DNA from: an uncultured Oscillospiraceae bacterium
GTDB lineage: Bacteria > Bacillota > Clostridia > Oscillospirales > Acutalibacteraceae
DNA: 64,000 bases
Assembly: GCA_900549825.1 (NCBI GenBank)
Contig: URQB01000008.1
Span: forward strand, 45,847-109,846
Direction of reading: 5' to 3'
Shown: positions 1-7,626 of the stretch, one piece after another
How positions within the stretch are numbered: the first letter of the stretch is position 1
Layout: every line of letters begins with the position of its first letter
Position numbers and translations under genes: made by a program
Notes under the pieces: generated by a model
The model's input: the letters and a program-made list of their open reading frames with translations, nothing else
Databases searched by the model: none
Told to the model about the DNA's origin: nothing

Positions 1-1186
1 GATCCAGAAACGTTATTGAGTTGCCGTGCAAGGTCGTCTCCTGCAATTTTTCGTAGGCTATCAGCTGTTAATTCCCCGGCTAACGCCGCATCTACAAGGC
101 GGTCCCGCGCATCATTGAGATCATCACCAGCTAATCTAGCGCTGAATTGTTCGGCGCGGGAATCGGCGTCGCCAAGGGCGAAGGCGATTTGTTCCACCTT
201 TTCTCGCGCTTTATCACCGATTGCGCCATCAGAGCTATCCGCGATCTTTTGATACTCTTCTGCAATGCCGATCAGGGACTCGCGCACATTGTCGTAAGCC
301 CCCGCGGAGAGATCGATATCCTTTGTGCTAACATTATTGATCCAAAAATCAGAAAAGTCTTCAGCGGATACTCCGTTAAATAGCGTTTTATACCAAGCTT
401 GTTTTCCTGTTCTCAAATCGTAATTGTTAATGAGCTGGCTTTCACCCATGCTGTACATGAGTTCTTTTGCGGCCGTTTCCCTTTGCTGGCTTAGGAGCTT
501 TTCTTTTGTTTGAAGTAGAGCCACTTGATCGGCAAGCTGTTCCCGCTGTTGCTCCAGTTCTGCGGTTTCCGCTTCTTCCGCTAGGGATTTATGCTCGATG
601 CTGTTCAGGGCGTTGAGCCGTTCTTCCACATCGGCAAGGCTCTGGCTGGTATTCCCCAGCGCCTGCTGGTTGTCCGCATAGGCTTGGTTTGCGTTGTCAA
701 CGGCCTCCACGGCGCGCTCGTGCGCGTGGGCTAGGTAGTCGAGGCCCATGACGAGGCCGTTGACGGCGAGGGTCACGCCCATGCTGATCGCGCCGGTGAG
801 CGCGGCTGAGGCGACGGATTGGGCGATCATCGAGCCGGTGGAAACCTTGGTCGCCATGCTGGCGGCGGTCTGGGCGTTGGCAAATTTGTCTATGTCAACG
901 GGCAGGCCGTTGCTCTGTCGGGCGAAGTCTTGCGCGGCTCTGGAGACATTGGTTAGATGGTCTGCGTAGGCTTCGGCGGGAGAATATCCCGCCTTAAGCA
1001 TGTTGTTAAAAGATTCTAGTGCGGTTTTGTCTCTTTCCAGATTATTGCTGAGTTCCGGCGCTGCAATGACAGAGCCGGGCGTTGCGCTGGAACCAAGCCC
1101 TTTTGCTTTGAGCAGGCCGCTGCCTGCGGCCATGAGGGATTGTTTGGCGACGTCTGTCACGCCGCCTAAAATGTTGAGTTTCTTTC
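1..1186 (-). pseudogene. Phage tail tape-measure protein, distal part (runs off the left edge)
   Basis: The minus-strand frame is open from about 1259 to the window edge. It reads as a tape-measure protein: an Ala/Gly-rich start (GGVTDVAKQSLMAAGSG), a hydrophobic segment with GAISMGVTLAVNGLVMG, then a long Glu/Gln-rich coiled coil (about 430-620). These proteins set tail length and are ejected on infection. The fragment has no start or ribosome binding site where it begins. Upstream lies a consensus promoter pointing the other way, and a matching N-terminal fragment lies 2.5 kb away (3641-4213). I infer one gene split by inserted DNA. The family call is good; inactivation is an inference, because an internal ATG at 1133 could still be used. 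Confidence 0.7.
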
Positions 1187-1220
1187 TGTTACTTTTGTGA
1201 CCATGATGAGTGGTAATGTT

Positions 1221-1249
1221 TTGACAGTTGCTTATGGAGTTGGTATAAT
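1221..1249 (+). promoter_or_regulatory. Consensus sigma-A promoter, zinc-ribbon gene 1
   Basis: TTGACA (1221-1226), a 17-bp spacer and TATAAT (1244-1249) form a perfect vegetative promoter. The transcribed leader has the palindrome CCTGAATTCAGG and two direct copies of GGTGAGAG before the start codon, which could be an operator. The promoter lies over the antisense 5' edge of the tape-measure fragment. Confidence 0.85.
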
Positions 1250-1325
1250 ATTCCTGAATTCAGGTGAGAGACTGAAATCAGGGTGAGAGAGATATCATAC
1301 CAAGTGAAAGGAAGGTATTGTAAAT

Positions 1326-1790
1326 ATGAATCAGGAGTATTTTTGCCCAGTATGTGGGTATATCACGCATGATAGTGTGTTGACTGGCCCATCACTGAAA
1401 AAAAAATGTATGATTTGTGGTGCTGATTTACAGGGAACGGGGAAAGATCATGACTCTTTTTGGAAGAGGTCTGATGATAAGCAAGAGCGTCGAAGATTAT
1501 TAAAGCGTATTGATGAAACCGTTCGAGAAGAATACGTCTACAACAACCCTCTCTTCGATAAAGAAAAATATGAGTATCGCGAACGGCAAGATCAAGAATG
1601 GGCTGAGCGCAATCGGAGGGGAGAAGATATTTACGGCACCGACAACCTCCCGAAATGCCCCACCTGCGGCAGCACGAACCTCTCCCGCCTGAGCGGCGTC
1701 GGCATGATCACCATGTTCGGCGGCTTCGGCGTGACAGACGGCAACGCGGGCAAAACCTTCAAGTGTAATAACTGCGGCTACCGGTGGTAA
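1326..1790 (+). CDS. Two-zinc-ribbon protein, copy 1 (154 aa)
   Basis: Function unknown. An N-terminal zinc ribbon (Cys7, Cys10, Cys28, Cys31) is joined by a charged Arg/Glu-rich helical linker (about 47-105) to a second ribbon (Cys111, Cys114, Cys147, Cys150) around a Gly-rich hairpin (MITMFGGFG). The start follows AAGGAAGG. It is a paralogue of the 152-aa protein at 2096-2554. The first half is AT-rich; the last 150 bases are very GC-rich and nearly identical in both copies, suggesting a chimera or gene conversion. It is transcribed opposite to the tail genes from its own promoter and has its own terminator, as in a phage moron (cargo) gene. A nucleic-acid-binding role is possible but unproven. 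Confidence 0.85.
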   Translation: MNQEYFCPVCGYITHDSVLTGPSLKKKCMICGADLQGTGKDHDSFWKRSDDKQERRRLLKRIDETVREEYVYNNPLFDKEKYEYRERQDQEWAERNRRGEDIYGTDNLPKCPTCGSTNLSRLSGVGMITMFGGFGVTDGNAGKTFKCNNCGYRW

Positions 1791-1850
1791 AAAGCTATAC
1801 GGAATGTAATACATAGCCACATCGTAAACAAAAAGAAACATGGCTTAGCT

Positions 1851-1880
1851 GGCTCCGGCGTTTGCCGGGGCCTTTTGCTT
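1851..1880 (+). terminator. Intrinsic terminator of zinc-ribbon gene 1
   Basis: GGCTCCGGC and GCCGGGGCC pair across a GTTT loop, followed by a T-rich run. It coincides with the junction of the two tandem units. Confidence 0.75.
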
Positions 1881-1992
1881 TGAGCAGGCCGCTCCCAGCG
1901 GCCATGAGGGATTGTTTGGCGACATTCGTTACGCCGCCAAGGATATCAAGCTTCTTTCTGTTACTTTTATGACCATGATGAGTGGTATTGTT

Positions 1993-2021
1993 TTGACAGT
2001 TGCTAATGCGTTTGGTATAAT
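1993..2021 (+). promoter_or_regulatory. Consensus sigma-A promoter, zinc-ribbon gene 2
   Basis: TTGACA (1993-1998), 17 bp, TATAAT (2016-2021). The core hexamers are unchanged from unit 1 although the spacer has diverged (several differences in 17 bp), which suggests both promoters are under selection. Confidence 0.85.
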
Positions 2022-2095
2022 ATTCCTGCATTCAGGTGAGAGGCTGAAAACAGGGTGAGAGAGATATTATACCAAGTGAAGGGAAGGTAATTGAA

Positions 2096-2554
2096 ATGGA
2101 TCAAATGTACTTTTGTCCGGTGTGTGGGCATGTGACATCTGATGTGGCTGCTGTAGGATCGTCATTGAAAAAAAAATGTCTTTTTTGTGGTTCGATTTTG
2201 CAGGGGACTGGAAAAGATATGAACTCGTTTTGGCTAAGATCAGATGATAAACAGGAGCGCAGAAGATTATTAAAACGACTAGAAGAAACCGTCCGGGAAG
2301 AATATGTCTACAACAACCCGCTTTTCAACAAAGAAAAATATGAGGCCCGTGAGCAAGCAGACCGTGAGCGCATCGAGCGCAACAAAGCCGGCCTGAATCC
2401 GCTCGACAACCTTCCGAAATGCCCCACCTGCGGCAGCACGAACCTCTCCCGCCTGAGCGGGGTCGGCATGATCACCATGTTCGGCGGCTTCGGCGTGACG
2501 GACGGCAACGCGGGCAAGACCTTCCAATGCAACAACTGCGGCTACCGGTGGTAA
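2096..2554 (+). CDS. Two-zinc-ribbon protein, copy 2 (152 aa)
   Basis: Paralogue of the 154-aa protein at 1326, with the same architecture: CPVC/CLFC ribbon, charged linker containing the shared segment DDKQERRRLLKR, and CPTC/CNNC ribbon. The start follows GGGAAGG. The N-terminal ribbon and the end of the linker differ clearly between copies; the final 50 residues are almost identical at both protein and DNA level. Retention of promoter, frame and terminator in both copies argues both are expressed. Function unknown. Confidence 0.85.
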   Translation: MDQMYFCPVCGHVTSDVAAVGSSLKKKCLFCGSILQGTGKDMNSFWLRSDDKQERRRLLKRLEETVREEYVYNNPLFNKEKYEAREQADRERIERNKAGLNPLDNLPKCPTCGSTNLSRLSGVGMITMFGGFGVTDGNAGKTFQCNNCGYRW

Positions 2555-2621
2555 AGACATTATACAAATTGTATTATTTCAAACTCGCTTTCCCGGCAAA
2601 AAGAATGACATATAGATTTAA

Positions 2622-2652
2622 CGGCTCCGGCATTCGCCGGGGTCGTTTTTTT
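2622..2652 (+). terminator. Intrinsic terminator of zinc-ribbon gene 2
   Basis: GGCTCCGGC / GCCGGGGTC hairpin followed by seven T residues. Confidence 0.8.
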
Positions 2653-3003
2653 GTGATGAATGTCAAAAAGAGAACGCATGGGAATTACAGAAAATGGGTT
2701 TTATTTTTATTCTTAAATACATGCAATGTATCATAAATAAACAAGTATTATAATTCTATATTAACTTAATTTTTATTTTTAGGTATAACTCATATTTGAA
2801 AAATATAGAAATAATCATTATAAATATTTTATATATAAAAATTATATAAAAGAATTATATCATCGATTTTCTTACCTGATTTTACTTAAATTTGATTCGA
2901 TTATCTACTCATTTTTATCAAATTTTGATTACGATGCAGATTAGTATAATGGATAATAGGAACTTATATGAATCAATTTATATTATTATAGAGAATTAAA
3001 ATT
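2653..3003. other. AT-rich intergenic stretch
   Basis: About 350 bases of very AT-rich DNA, unlike the GC-rich surroundings, without a supportable gene. TATAAT at about 2943 could serve the downstream reading frames, but no good -35 lies at 17 bp. The composition indicates foreign origin. Confidence 0.6.
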
Positions 3004-3300
3004 ATGATTCATAAGAAATCAATATATGTCGATCTTACTCCTATCTTATCATTCATCAGAACGCAGAAAGTCTTTTTTGTTTCAAAAAAGGTAATTTTTA
3101 TACACGATTTGAACAAAAATTTTCATATCAAATTGTATCAACTTACAGAACTTGGAATTAATGATGTAAATATGTTGAAAAATGATATAGAAATGGTTTA
3201 TGATTGGATGCAGGCTCATGAAAACAGGAAAGGAGAAACAGAACATGAAAACAGTAAATTATCGTGTTATTCGAATGATTGTGTGCTACGAAGATATTGA
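3004..3300 (+). CDS. Possible small protein (98 aa), doubtful
   Basis: Open frame in AT-rich DNA with a plausible helical middle (TELGINDVNMLKNDIEMVYDW) but no visible ribosome binding site. Its last 18 codons overlap the better supported gene starting at 3245. It could be a real small gene ending in overlap or a remnant. No family recognised. Confidence 0.3.
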   Translation: MIHKKSIYVDLTPILSFIRTQKVFFVSKKVIFIHDLNKNFHIKLYQLTELGINDVNMLKNDIEMVYDWMQAHENRKGETEHENSKLSCYSNDCVLRRY

Positions 3301-3475
3301 GGAGGAGGTCATGTTCGGAATCGAGGCCGTCTGCCCGGAGGAGGACAAGGTGCTGGACCGTATCTGCAGGATTTCCGAAAATGAAGCGGAGGTTCGCCAG
3401 CTTTCTGAAAAGATGAATCGGAATGAGCTGTCACTGCGGCACTTCCGCTGTGTGGTAGATGATTTTCGGCGGTAA
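3245..3475 (+). CDS. DUF6514-like small protein (76 aa)
   Basis: The start ATG at 3245 follows AAAGGAG with good spacing; longer upstream starts lack one. The order of motifs (an early YRVIR strand, FGIEA, a middle helix with ISENEAEVRQLSEKMN, and a terminal HFRCVVDDF) matches my memory of the DUF6514 family of small Clostridia proteins, whose role is unknown. It lies between the zinc-ribbon duplication and a hairpin block within the tape-measure interruption. Family call from memory, not searched. Confidence 0.6.
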   Translation: MKTVNYRVIRMIVCYEDIEEEVMFGIEAVCPEEDKVLDRICRISENEAEVRQLSEKMNRNELSLRHFRCVVDDFRR

Positions 3476-3497
3476 AGCGATCAATGGAATGCTTTTG

Positions 3498-3640
3498 GGC
3501 GGGTGGTCCCTGCTCTCACACAGGGACTATCCGCCAAACTCATCATGGCGGACAGGTCTTTCGGCCTGCCTCTCGCATTTCACTTTGTTATGGTGCGAGT
3601 ACGGACTGGATCTTCACCCTCCCGATGGGGGAGGGGAGCA
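3498..3640. ncRNA. Block of four hairpins, possible structured RNA or element end
   Basis: Four inverted repeats lie back to back. (1) 3498-3512 pairs with 3521-3535 over 15 bp, with two G-T pairs and an 8-base loop. (2) CAGGTC-tttc-GGCCTG near 3551-3566. (3) CTCGCA ... TGCGAG near 3572-3599. (4) CCCTCCC-gat-GGGGGAGGG near 3619-3637. Coding is unlikely in this dense arrangement. It may be a structured RNA, the 3' region of the DUF6514-like transcript, or the terminus of the element that interrupts the tape-measure gene. Strand cannot be decided. Confidence 0.5.
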
Positions 3641-4213
3641 GCTCAGGCCTCAATGTTGCCACTGCGGCCGTTACAGTCTCTACGGATTCCGGGGGCGTTG
3701 CCGCCGCCGGCCTTTCCTCGGTCTGAACCACTGCTGGCCTTTGACCGATATGGCTGCTTTCTTTGCCGCATATTACTATGCGGCACAGGCAAACGCTTTG
3801 TTACCTGCACTGCCGCCGGATGTGGCGGCGCTGAGCTTCCCGCTCAGGGAGGCAAGGCCCTGCACGCTGGATAAACCGTCAAGGCTTTCCCGCAGCTGGT
3901 CAAGCTGCGATTGCAATCGCTGCGCTTGGGCCGTATTCTTTTGCATCCAGGCCCCAAGCTGGTCGGATAAAACGAGCCGGTTTGTATCCAGCGAGACGGA
4001 AAGCGATAGGTTATTTCCGGATAGCAGGCTCTGAACCTGCCGCATGGCGCCCAGCGCCTGTTCCCGGAGCGATGCGGGGTCGATGACAGCCTGGATTTTC
4101 AGTTTGCCGCGCTGGGCCACCTCATCGGAGAGCTTGGGCAGCTGTTTTGCGATGGCCACGGCGCTTTTGGAAAGATCAGCCTGCAAAACGATCTTTGCCG
4201 TATCGTTATTCAA
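3641..4213 (-). pseudogene. Phage tail tape-measure protein, N-terminal fragment
   Basis: The TTG start at 4213 follows AAAGGATG. Its first 140 residues (MNNDTAKIVLQADLSKSAV...) are typical of the tape-measure N-terminus in Clostridia prophages, rich in Gln, Ser and Leu heptads. The frame stops at 3776 after 145 residues. In another frame coding-like Ala/Thr/Pro-rich sequence (PAAATPPESVETVTAAVATL) continues to about 3641, so a frameshift near 3790 is likely. The continuation then meets the hairpin block. The gene follows the chaperone-like gene by 39 bp, the standard tail order. The distal part is at 1-1186. Confidence 0.65.
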
Positions 4214-4252
4214 ACAGGATCACATCCTTTTTTAAGATAGGCCGGTTTTTAC

Positions 4253-4942
4253 TCATTGTAATTTCGGATTGCTTATCCGTTCCTCTGTGGGGATGGCGTG
4301 AACGGGCTGCGCAGAGCGCTCCAGCACAGCGGCCACGAGCTTTTTCTCATCGAGCGAGTCGAGCTGGGAAAGCTTCTGGGCAAAGGCGTGCAGATCGATG
4401 CCGTCGAATGCGCCCTCCCATTGATCCAGCAGGCGGATCGCACTTTCAAACAGACTGTCGAGCTTTGTCTTTCCCGCTGCCTGCTGCCTGCGGAATTCGA
4501 GCTTTTCGAGCACCATGCATTCCAGCCGGTCGAAAAGCTTCCAGAGCCGCCGCTCGTCTTCGTCTTTCGAGTTGTACATGGCGCGGATGCGGGTGAGCAG
4601 GTCCATGGCGTCCATCATTTCGTGCAGTTTTGCAAGGTCGAGGAGCTTGCGCCCGGTTTCCGGCTCCTTCAGCTCCGGCAGAGGGACGTTGCTTAAGAAT
4701 TGCAGGATCGCGCCGAACATCATCAGCTCCTGGTATTCCGGGATATAGTCGCCGCCTTCTGTGAAGGAAGCCAGCGCGACGCGGTCCACAAAGGCGGAGG
4801 TATCCGCAAGGCTCAGCGTATTTTTGAGCTGAACCGGAATTTCATCCCCGTCGCAGCGGTAAACAATGCCGACAGTTCCGGCGGGACGCAGCGCAGCGAG
4901 CTTCTTCGCCTGCGCATGGGTGAGCTTTTTTCGCATGGTCAT
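4253..4942 (-). CDS. Phage tail assembly chaperone-like protein (229 aa)
   Basis: Acidic, helical protein directly upstream of the tape-measure start and downstream of the tail tube gene in transcription order, the position of tail assembly chaperones. These bind the tape measure during tail assembly and are absent from the particle. The start ATG at 4942 follows AAGGAG. No programmed frameshift site was recognised at its end, although this is common in such genes. Assignment rests mainly on position; the sequence itself was not recognised. Confidence 0.5.
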   Translation of the reverse strand: MTMRKKLTHAQAKKLAALRPAGTVGIVYRCDGDEIPVQLKNTLSLADTSAFVDRVALASFTEGGDYIPEYQELMMFGAILQFLSNVPLPELKEPETGRKLLDLAKLHEMMDAMDLLTRIRAMYNSKDEDERRLWKLFDRLECMVLEKLEFRRQQAAGKTKLDSLFESAIRLLDQWEGAFDGIDLHAFAQKLSQLDSLDEKKLVAAVLERSAQPVHAIPTEERISNPKLQ

Positions 4943-5020
4943 CGTCTCCTTTACGATTGGTTTTATGTTGAGAAGAGAAAGATGGTAGGAAAGAAAGAAC
5001 GCGGGACGCGTTGTGAAAAT

Positions 5021-5078
5021 AAAAGCGCCCTTTTCACGGCCGGCAGATTATGCCTCCGGCCGTGAAAAGAGGGCTTTT
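5021..5078. terminator. Long bidirectional hairpin terminator
   Basis: AAAAGCGCCCTTTTCACGGC and its near-perfect complement flank a 12-base loop; A and T runs at the ends allow termination in both directions. It separates the minus-strand chaperone-like gene from the plus-strand lipoprotein gene and would block read-through along the tail operon here. Confidence 0.75.
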
Positions 5079-5122
5079 GGAAAGTGATGAAATGGGGGTG
5101 GGTTCATAGAGTATATGTTCGG

Positions 5123-5150
5123 TTGACTCCAAGGTGTATTGTGGTATCAT
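5123..5150 (+). promoter_or_regulatory. Promoter of the lipoprotein gene
   Basis: TTGACT, 16-bp spacer, TATCAT, about 75 bases before the start codon; a good but not perfect vegetative promoter. Confidence 0.6.
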
Positions 5151-5223
5151 TTATATAAATTTATCAGTCTGGATGTATTTGGAATAGATTTATGGCAAAT
5201 AGGAATTTCGGAGGTTTTAGAAG

Positions 5224-5868
5224 ATGACTATGATGAAGCGAATCGCCAGCGGTGCATTGTGCTGCCTGCTCTTATGCCTCAGTTTTGCCGGATGCTCGAA
5301 AAAGGCGCTGGGGGATAGCCCCGTACCGCTGGAAACAGTAACGCAGAACGACCAAGGAAATCGTGTTACATTTGAGTTTGGCTTACCGTCGGGATGGGTA
5401 TCAGGCTCGCCGTACGATTATGCGATTGAGGCAGTTAATATAAAAAAATATGCCGGGGAGGAGGAACCTTCTCTCCGCTTGGGCATTTCCAACTATCGTC
5501 GTGTAGGTTGGTCTTTTTCCGAAGAGGACGAAAAACGGATGGACGATTTATTTCAAGGAAAAACAGAAGCGTATGAACAGCATATCAACAAGTTAATGGA
5601 AAAAACGAATACGAAAGTAGATCATTTTCAATTTCAATATTACAAGGGTACTTATGGTACAATCGCTGAGGTGCAGTATACCTATACCTATCAAGGTGAG
5701 CCCTTCCATGAAATTCGTTGCTACCGGGAAGATATCCCGTATATGGTCGCTGGTGCTTTCAAGGATACAAACGAGCTTTCCTCCGGCGATATCGTGCCGT
5801 GGGTTGCGGATTCCCTGAAGGTGACGGAGCATTTTCAGACGCAGAGTGATACATCGCAGGAGAAATAA
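5224..5868 (+). CDS. Lipoprotein of unknown function (214 aa)
   Basis: A lysine/arginine start, a hydrophobic segment and the lipobox LSFAGC indicate a secreted lipoprotein anchored to the membrane through the Cys. The mature part is about 190 residues, soluble and mixed in composition, without a family I recognise. It has its own promoter and terminator, is transcribed against the tail genes and separates the tail tube from the chaperone-like gene. This is the layout of a lysogenic-conversion cargo gene. The body is more AT-rich than the tail genes. Confidence 0.75.
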   Translation: MTMMKRIASGALCCLLLCLSFAGCSKKALGDSPVPLETVTQNDQGNRVTFEFGLPSGWVSGSPYDYAIEAVNIKKYAGEEEPSLRLGISNYRRVGWSFSEEDEKRMDDLFQGKTEAYEQHINKLMEKTNTKVDHFQFQYYKGTYGTIAEVQYTYTYQGEPFHEIRCYREDIPYMVAGAFKDTNELSSGDIVPWVADSLKVTEHFQTQSDTSQEK

Positions 5869-5876
5869 AGCGTGCA

Positions 5877-5914
5877 GGAGCAGGCTCCGGCTGATCGGAA
5901 CCTGCTCCTTTCTT
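5877..5914 (+). terminator. Terminator of the lipoprotein gene
   Basis: GGAGCAGG ... CCTGCTCC stem followed by TTTCTT. Confidence 0.75.
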
Positions 5915-6025
5915 GCGCAAATAATGAGGCGTTTTACTGTGCCAGAATCGTAAACAACTGCGCCTTGTCCTCCGGAAGCTTGCTGGTGGGACTGAGGAAG
6001 GGGAGGATATCCAGACGAGACTATG

Positions 6026-6053
6026 GTTCCGGGGCGGACAGCCGCCCCGGAAC
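6026..6053. other. Perfect 12-bp hairpin without a T tract
   Basis: GTTCCGGGGCGG and CCGCCCCGGAAC around an ACAG loop, just past the 3' end of the tail tube gene. With no T run on either side it is more likely an mRNA 3'-stabilising or processing stem than a terminator. It could protect an abundant tail tube message. Confidence 0.5.
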
Positions 6054-6106
6054 GCTTGGAGGAGAAAGGAAAAATGAAGAAAAGTAAGAAGATGTCGCGT
6101 TGAAAA

Positions 6107-6838
6107 TTAACCCTCGATGAGCTGCATATCGAGGAAATCGTTGCCATCCACCGCGAAGAGGTCGAAGGTCATGGACAGCGTGCTCGGATCGCCGGTGTTG
6201 CTCAGCGCGAGGCTAAACGCAGCCTGCGGCACGGCCTTGTGGATGACAAGCTTCATCGGCAGCAGCTCGTCGGCCTCAGTCTTGTAGAGCGTTTCGCCGT
6301 AGGCGGTATAGGCCTTCGGGAAGGCGTCGCTCTTGAATTTGACGATCTGGACGCCCTGCTCTTTGTTGACCAGATAGTAGGCGATGTACTCGTCACCGTC
6401 CGTGCCGCCCTCAATGGTAGCGGTCTTATCCGAAACCGTTGCGGAGACAGTGGCGCCGCAGTCGTCGTCCGCCTTGAATACTGTCACGGAATCGTTTACA
6501 GGCGTCTCGGAGAGCGTCAGCTTGCCCGCCGCCAGCGTCAGACGCTCGCGGGTGAAGACCTTGCCGCTCGTGAGGATATCCGTGCCCGCCAGCATGGCAA
6601 AGAGCTTCATGGGCGTGATCTGGGTATCGACCTTCATCGTACAGGTGCGCTCGCCGTCAAAGGGAACGCGGGGCGCTGCTCCACGGCCGCCCTTGGCCAG
6701 CACACGGTTTGCCGCCATTTCCGTTGTGGTGACGTTGGCGAAATCGACGTTGAGCCAGGGCTTCTTTGTTTTAAAATCCACCAGGGTAAAATCCGCGACC
6801 TCGCGGTTGGACATGTTCGGGTTTACATGGGTGCTCAT
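6107..6838 (-). CDS. Phage major tail (tube) protein (243 aa)
   Basis: Length, beta-rich composition and position before the chaperone-like and tape-measure genes fit a siphovirus-type tail tube protein, which polymerises into the hollow tube. The middle (about 95-150) is Thr/Ser/Val-rich with repeated short strands. The start at 6838 follows GGAGGT. A hairpin lies just downstream of its stop. Identification is from order and character rather than a signature motif. Confidence 0.6.
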   Translation of the reverse strand: MSTHVNPNMSNREVADFTLVDFKTKKPWLNVDFANVTTTEMAANRVLAKGGRGAAPRVPFDGERTCTMKVDTQITPMKLFAMLAGTDILTSGKVFTRERLTLAAGKLTLSETPVNDSVTVFKADDDCGATVSATVSDKTATIEGGTDGDEYIAYYLVNKEQGVQIVKFKSDAFPKAYTAYGETLYKTEADELLPMKLVIHKAVPQAAFSLALSNTGDPSTLSMTFDLFAVDGNDFLDMQLIEG

Positions 6839-6912
6839 GTTGTGTTACCTCCATAAATTTCATATTTATCCTAAACGGCCTGAAAAGCCGTGATAGGTGG
6901 GTGGCTGGATTT

Positions 6913-7626
6913 TTACAGCTTTTTGTACCAGTCGTTGGGGTCGAATTCGCCGCCCCAGCCTGCATAGTTCATCGCATGGATATGGACCTGATTGAGATAG
7001 CTCTGCCGTAAAAACTGGTCATAGAGCTGATAGACCGTCAAATCCCAGACGTTGCACATATTGATGCTGTTGTGCTGGACGCACAGTGCGGAAATCAGGT
7101 TTGGCAGGCTCGTATCCGCCTGCCGCTCCGGTAGCTGCTTCGGCGATTTTGCCTTGGCGCGCTGAAGCTTCTCATAGATTTCGCGCGCTTTTTCGTTGCG
7201 GAACTGCTTGCCGGAGGGCCGGGCGCTGTCTACATGGTTGCGCTGGAGGATGCAGCTGCAGACGTCTTCATAATTGGAAGCGTCGATCACGCCGACCGGC
7301 TGCTCTTCCTTCATGCAGAGAAAGGCGTTATGCACCTCTGAGAAAATCGCATCCTCATCCAGAAAGAAAGAAAAGGCGGCGCACAGAAATGCGCGCAGCT
7401 CCGGGCTTGCAGCCATCGTATCGAATGTGGAATCCCCGGCAGAGCCGGGCAGGCCGGAGGCTTCGGAGAGCTGGCCGCTTTGCAGCGATAACAGGGAGAG
7501 GTAGGCGTTATAGGTTTCGTAGCCGATGGCCGCAACCTGCCGCAGGGTGGGGGCGCGTACATGGCCCACACGGGCGAGCGGACAGGGCTCCGGGCTTAAC
7601 AGGTCAAGCTCATGAAGCCGCGTCAT
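6913..7626 (-). CDS. Phage tail-module protein, unknown (237 aa)
   Basis: Starts at 7626, overlapping the stop of the 154-aa gene, so the two are translationally coupled. The protein is helical with a low-charge first half and a hydrophilic centre containing a Lys/Arg/Glu segment (about 135-165). It ends in an aromatic-rich tail (MNYAGWGGEFDPNDWYKKL). No sheath, capsid or portal motif was seen. Its place between the connector-like and tube genes suggests a tail assembly or completion role. Confidence 0.5.
   Translation of the reverse strand: MTRLHELDLLSPEPCPLARVGHVRAPTLRQVAAIGYETYNAYLSLLSLQSGQLSEASGLPGSAGDSTFDTMAASPELRAFLCAAFSFFLDEDAIFSEVHNAFLCMKEEQPVGVIDASNYEDVCSCILQRNHVDSARPSGKQFRNEKAREIYEKLQRAKAKSPKQLPERQADTSLPNLISALCVQHNSINMCNVWDLTVYQLYDQFLRQSYLNQVHIHAMNYAGWGGEFDPNDWYKKL

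Larger units (their letters stand above)
1099..1870. repeat. Tandem duplication, unit 1 (772 bp)
   Basis: The unit begins CCTTTTGCTTTGAGCAGGCC, and the same bases recur at 1871, an offset of 772 bp. It contains the 5' edge of the distal tape-measure fragment (minus strand), a consensus promoter, a zinc-ribbon gene and its terminator. The copies have diverged by many point changes, so the duplication is not recent. Confidence 0.85.
1871..2645. repeat. Tandem duplication, unit 2
   Basis: Second copy of the unit at 1099. Its minus strand still encodes an ORF beginning MQEYYTKRISN that contains NRKKLDILGGVTNVAKQS, a duplicate of the distal tape-measure edge that runs into unrelated sequence. The copy ends in a terminator matching that of unit 1, then AT-rich DNA. 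Confidence 0.85.

Noticed and set aside
3498..3640. Group II intron, retron or diversity-generating element
   Set aside because: No reverse transcriptase gene, no domain V sequence and no template/variable repeat pair in the neighbourhood.
3459..4034. 191-aa plus-strand open frame over the tape-measure N-terminus
   Set aside because: It runs through the hairpin block and is antisense to a recognisable tape-measure N-terminus; no ribosome binding site or family.
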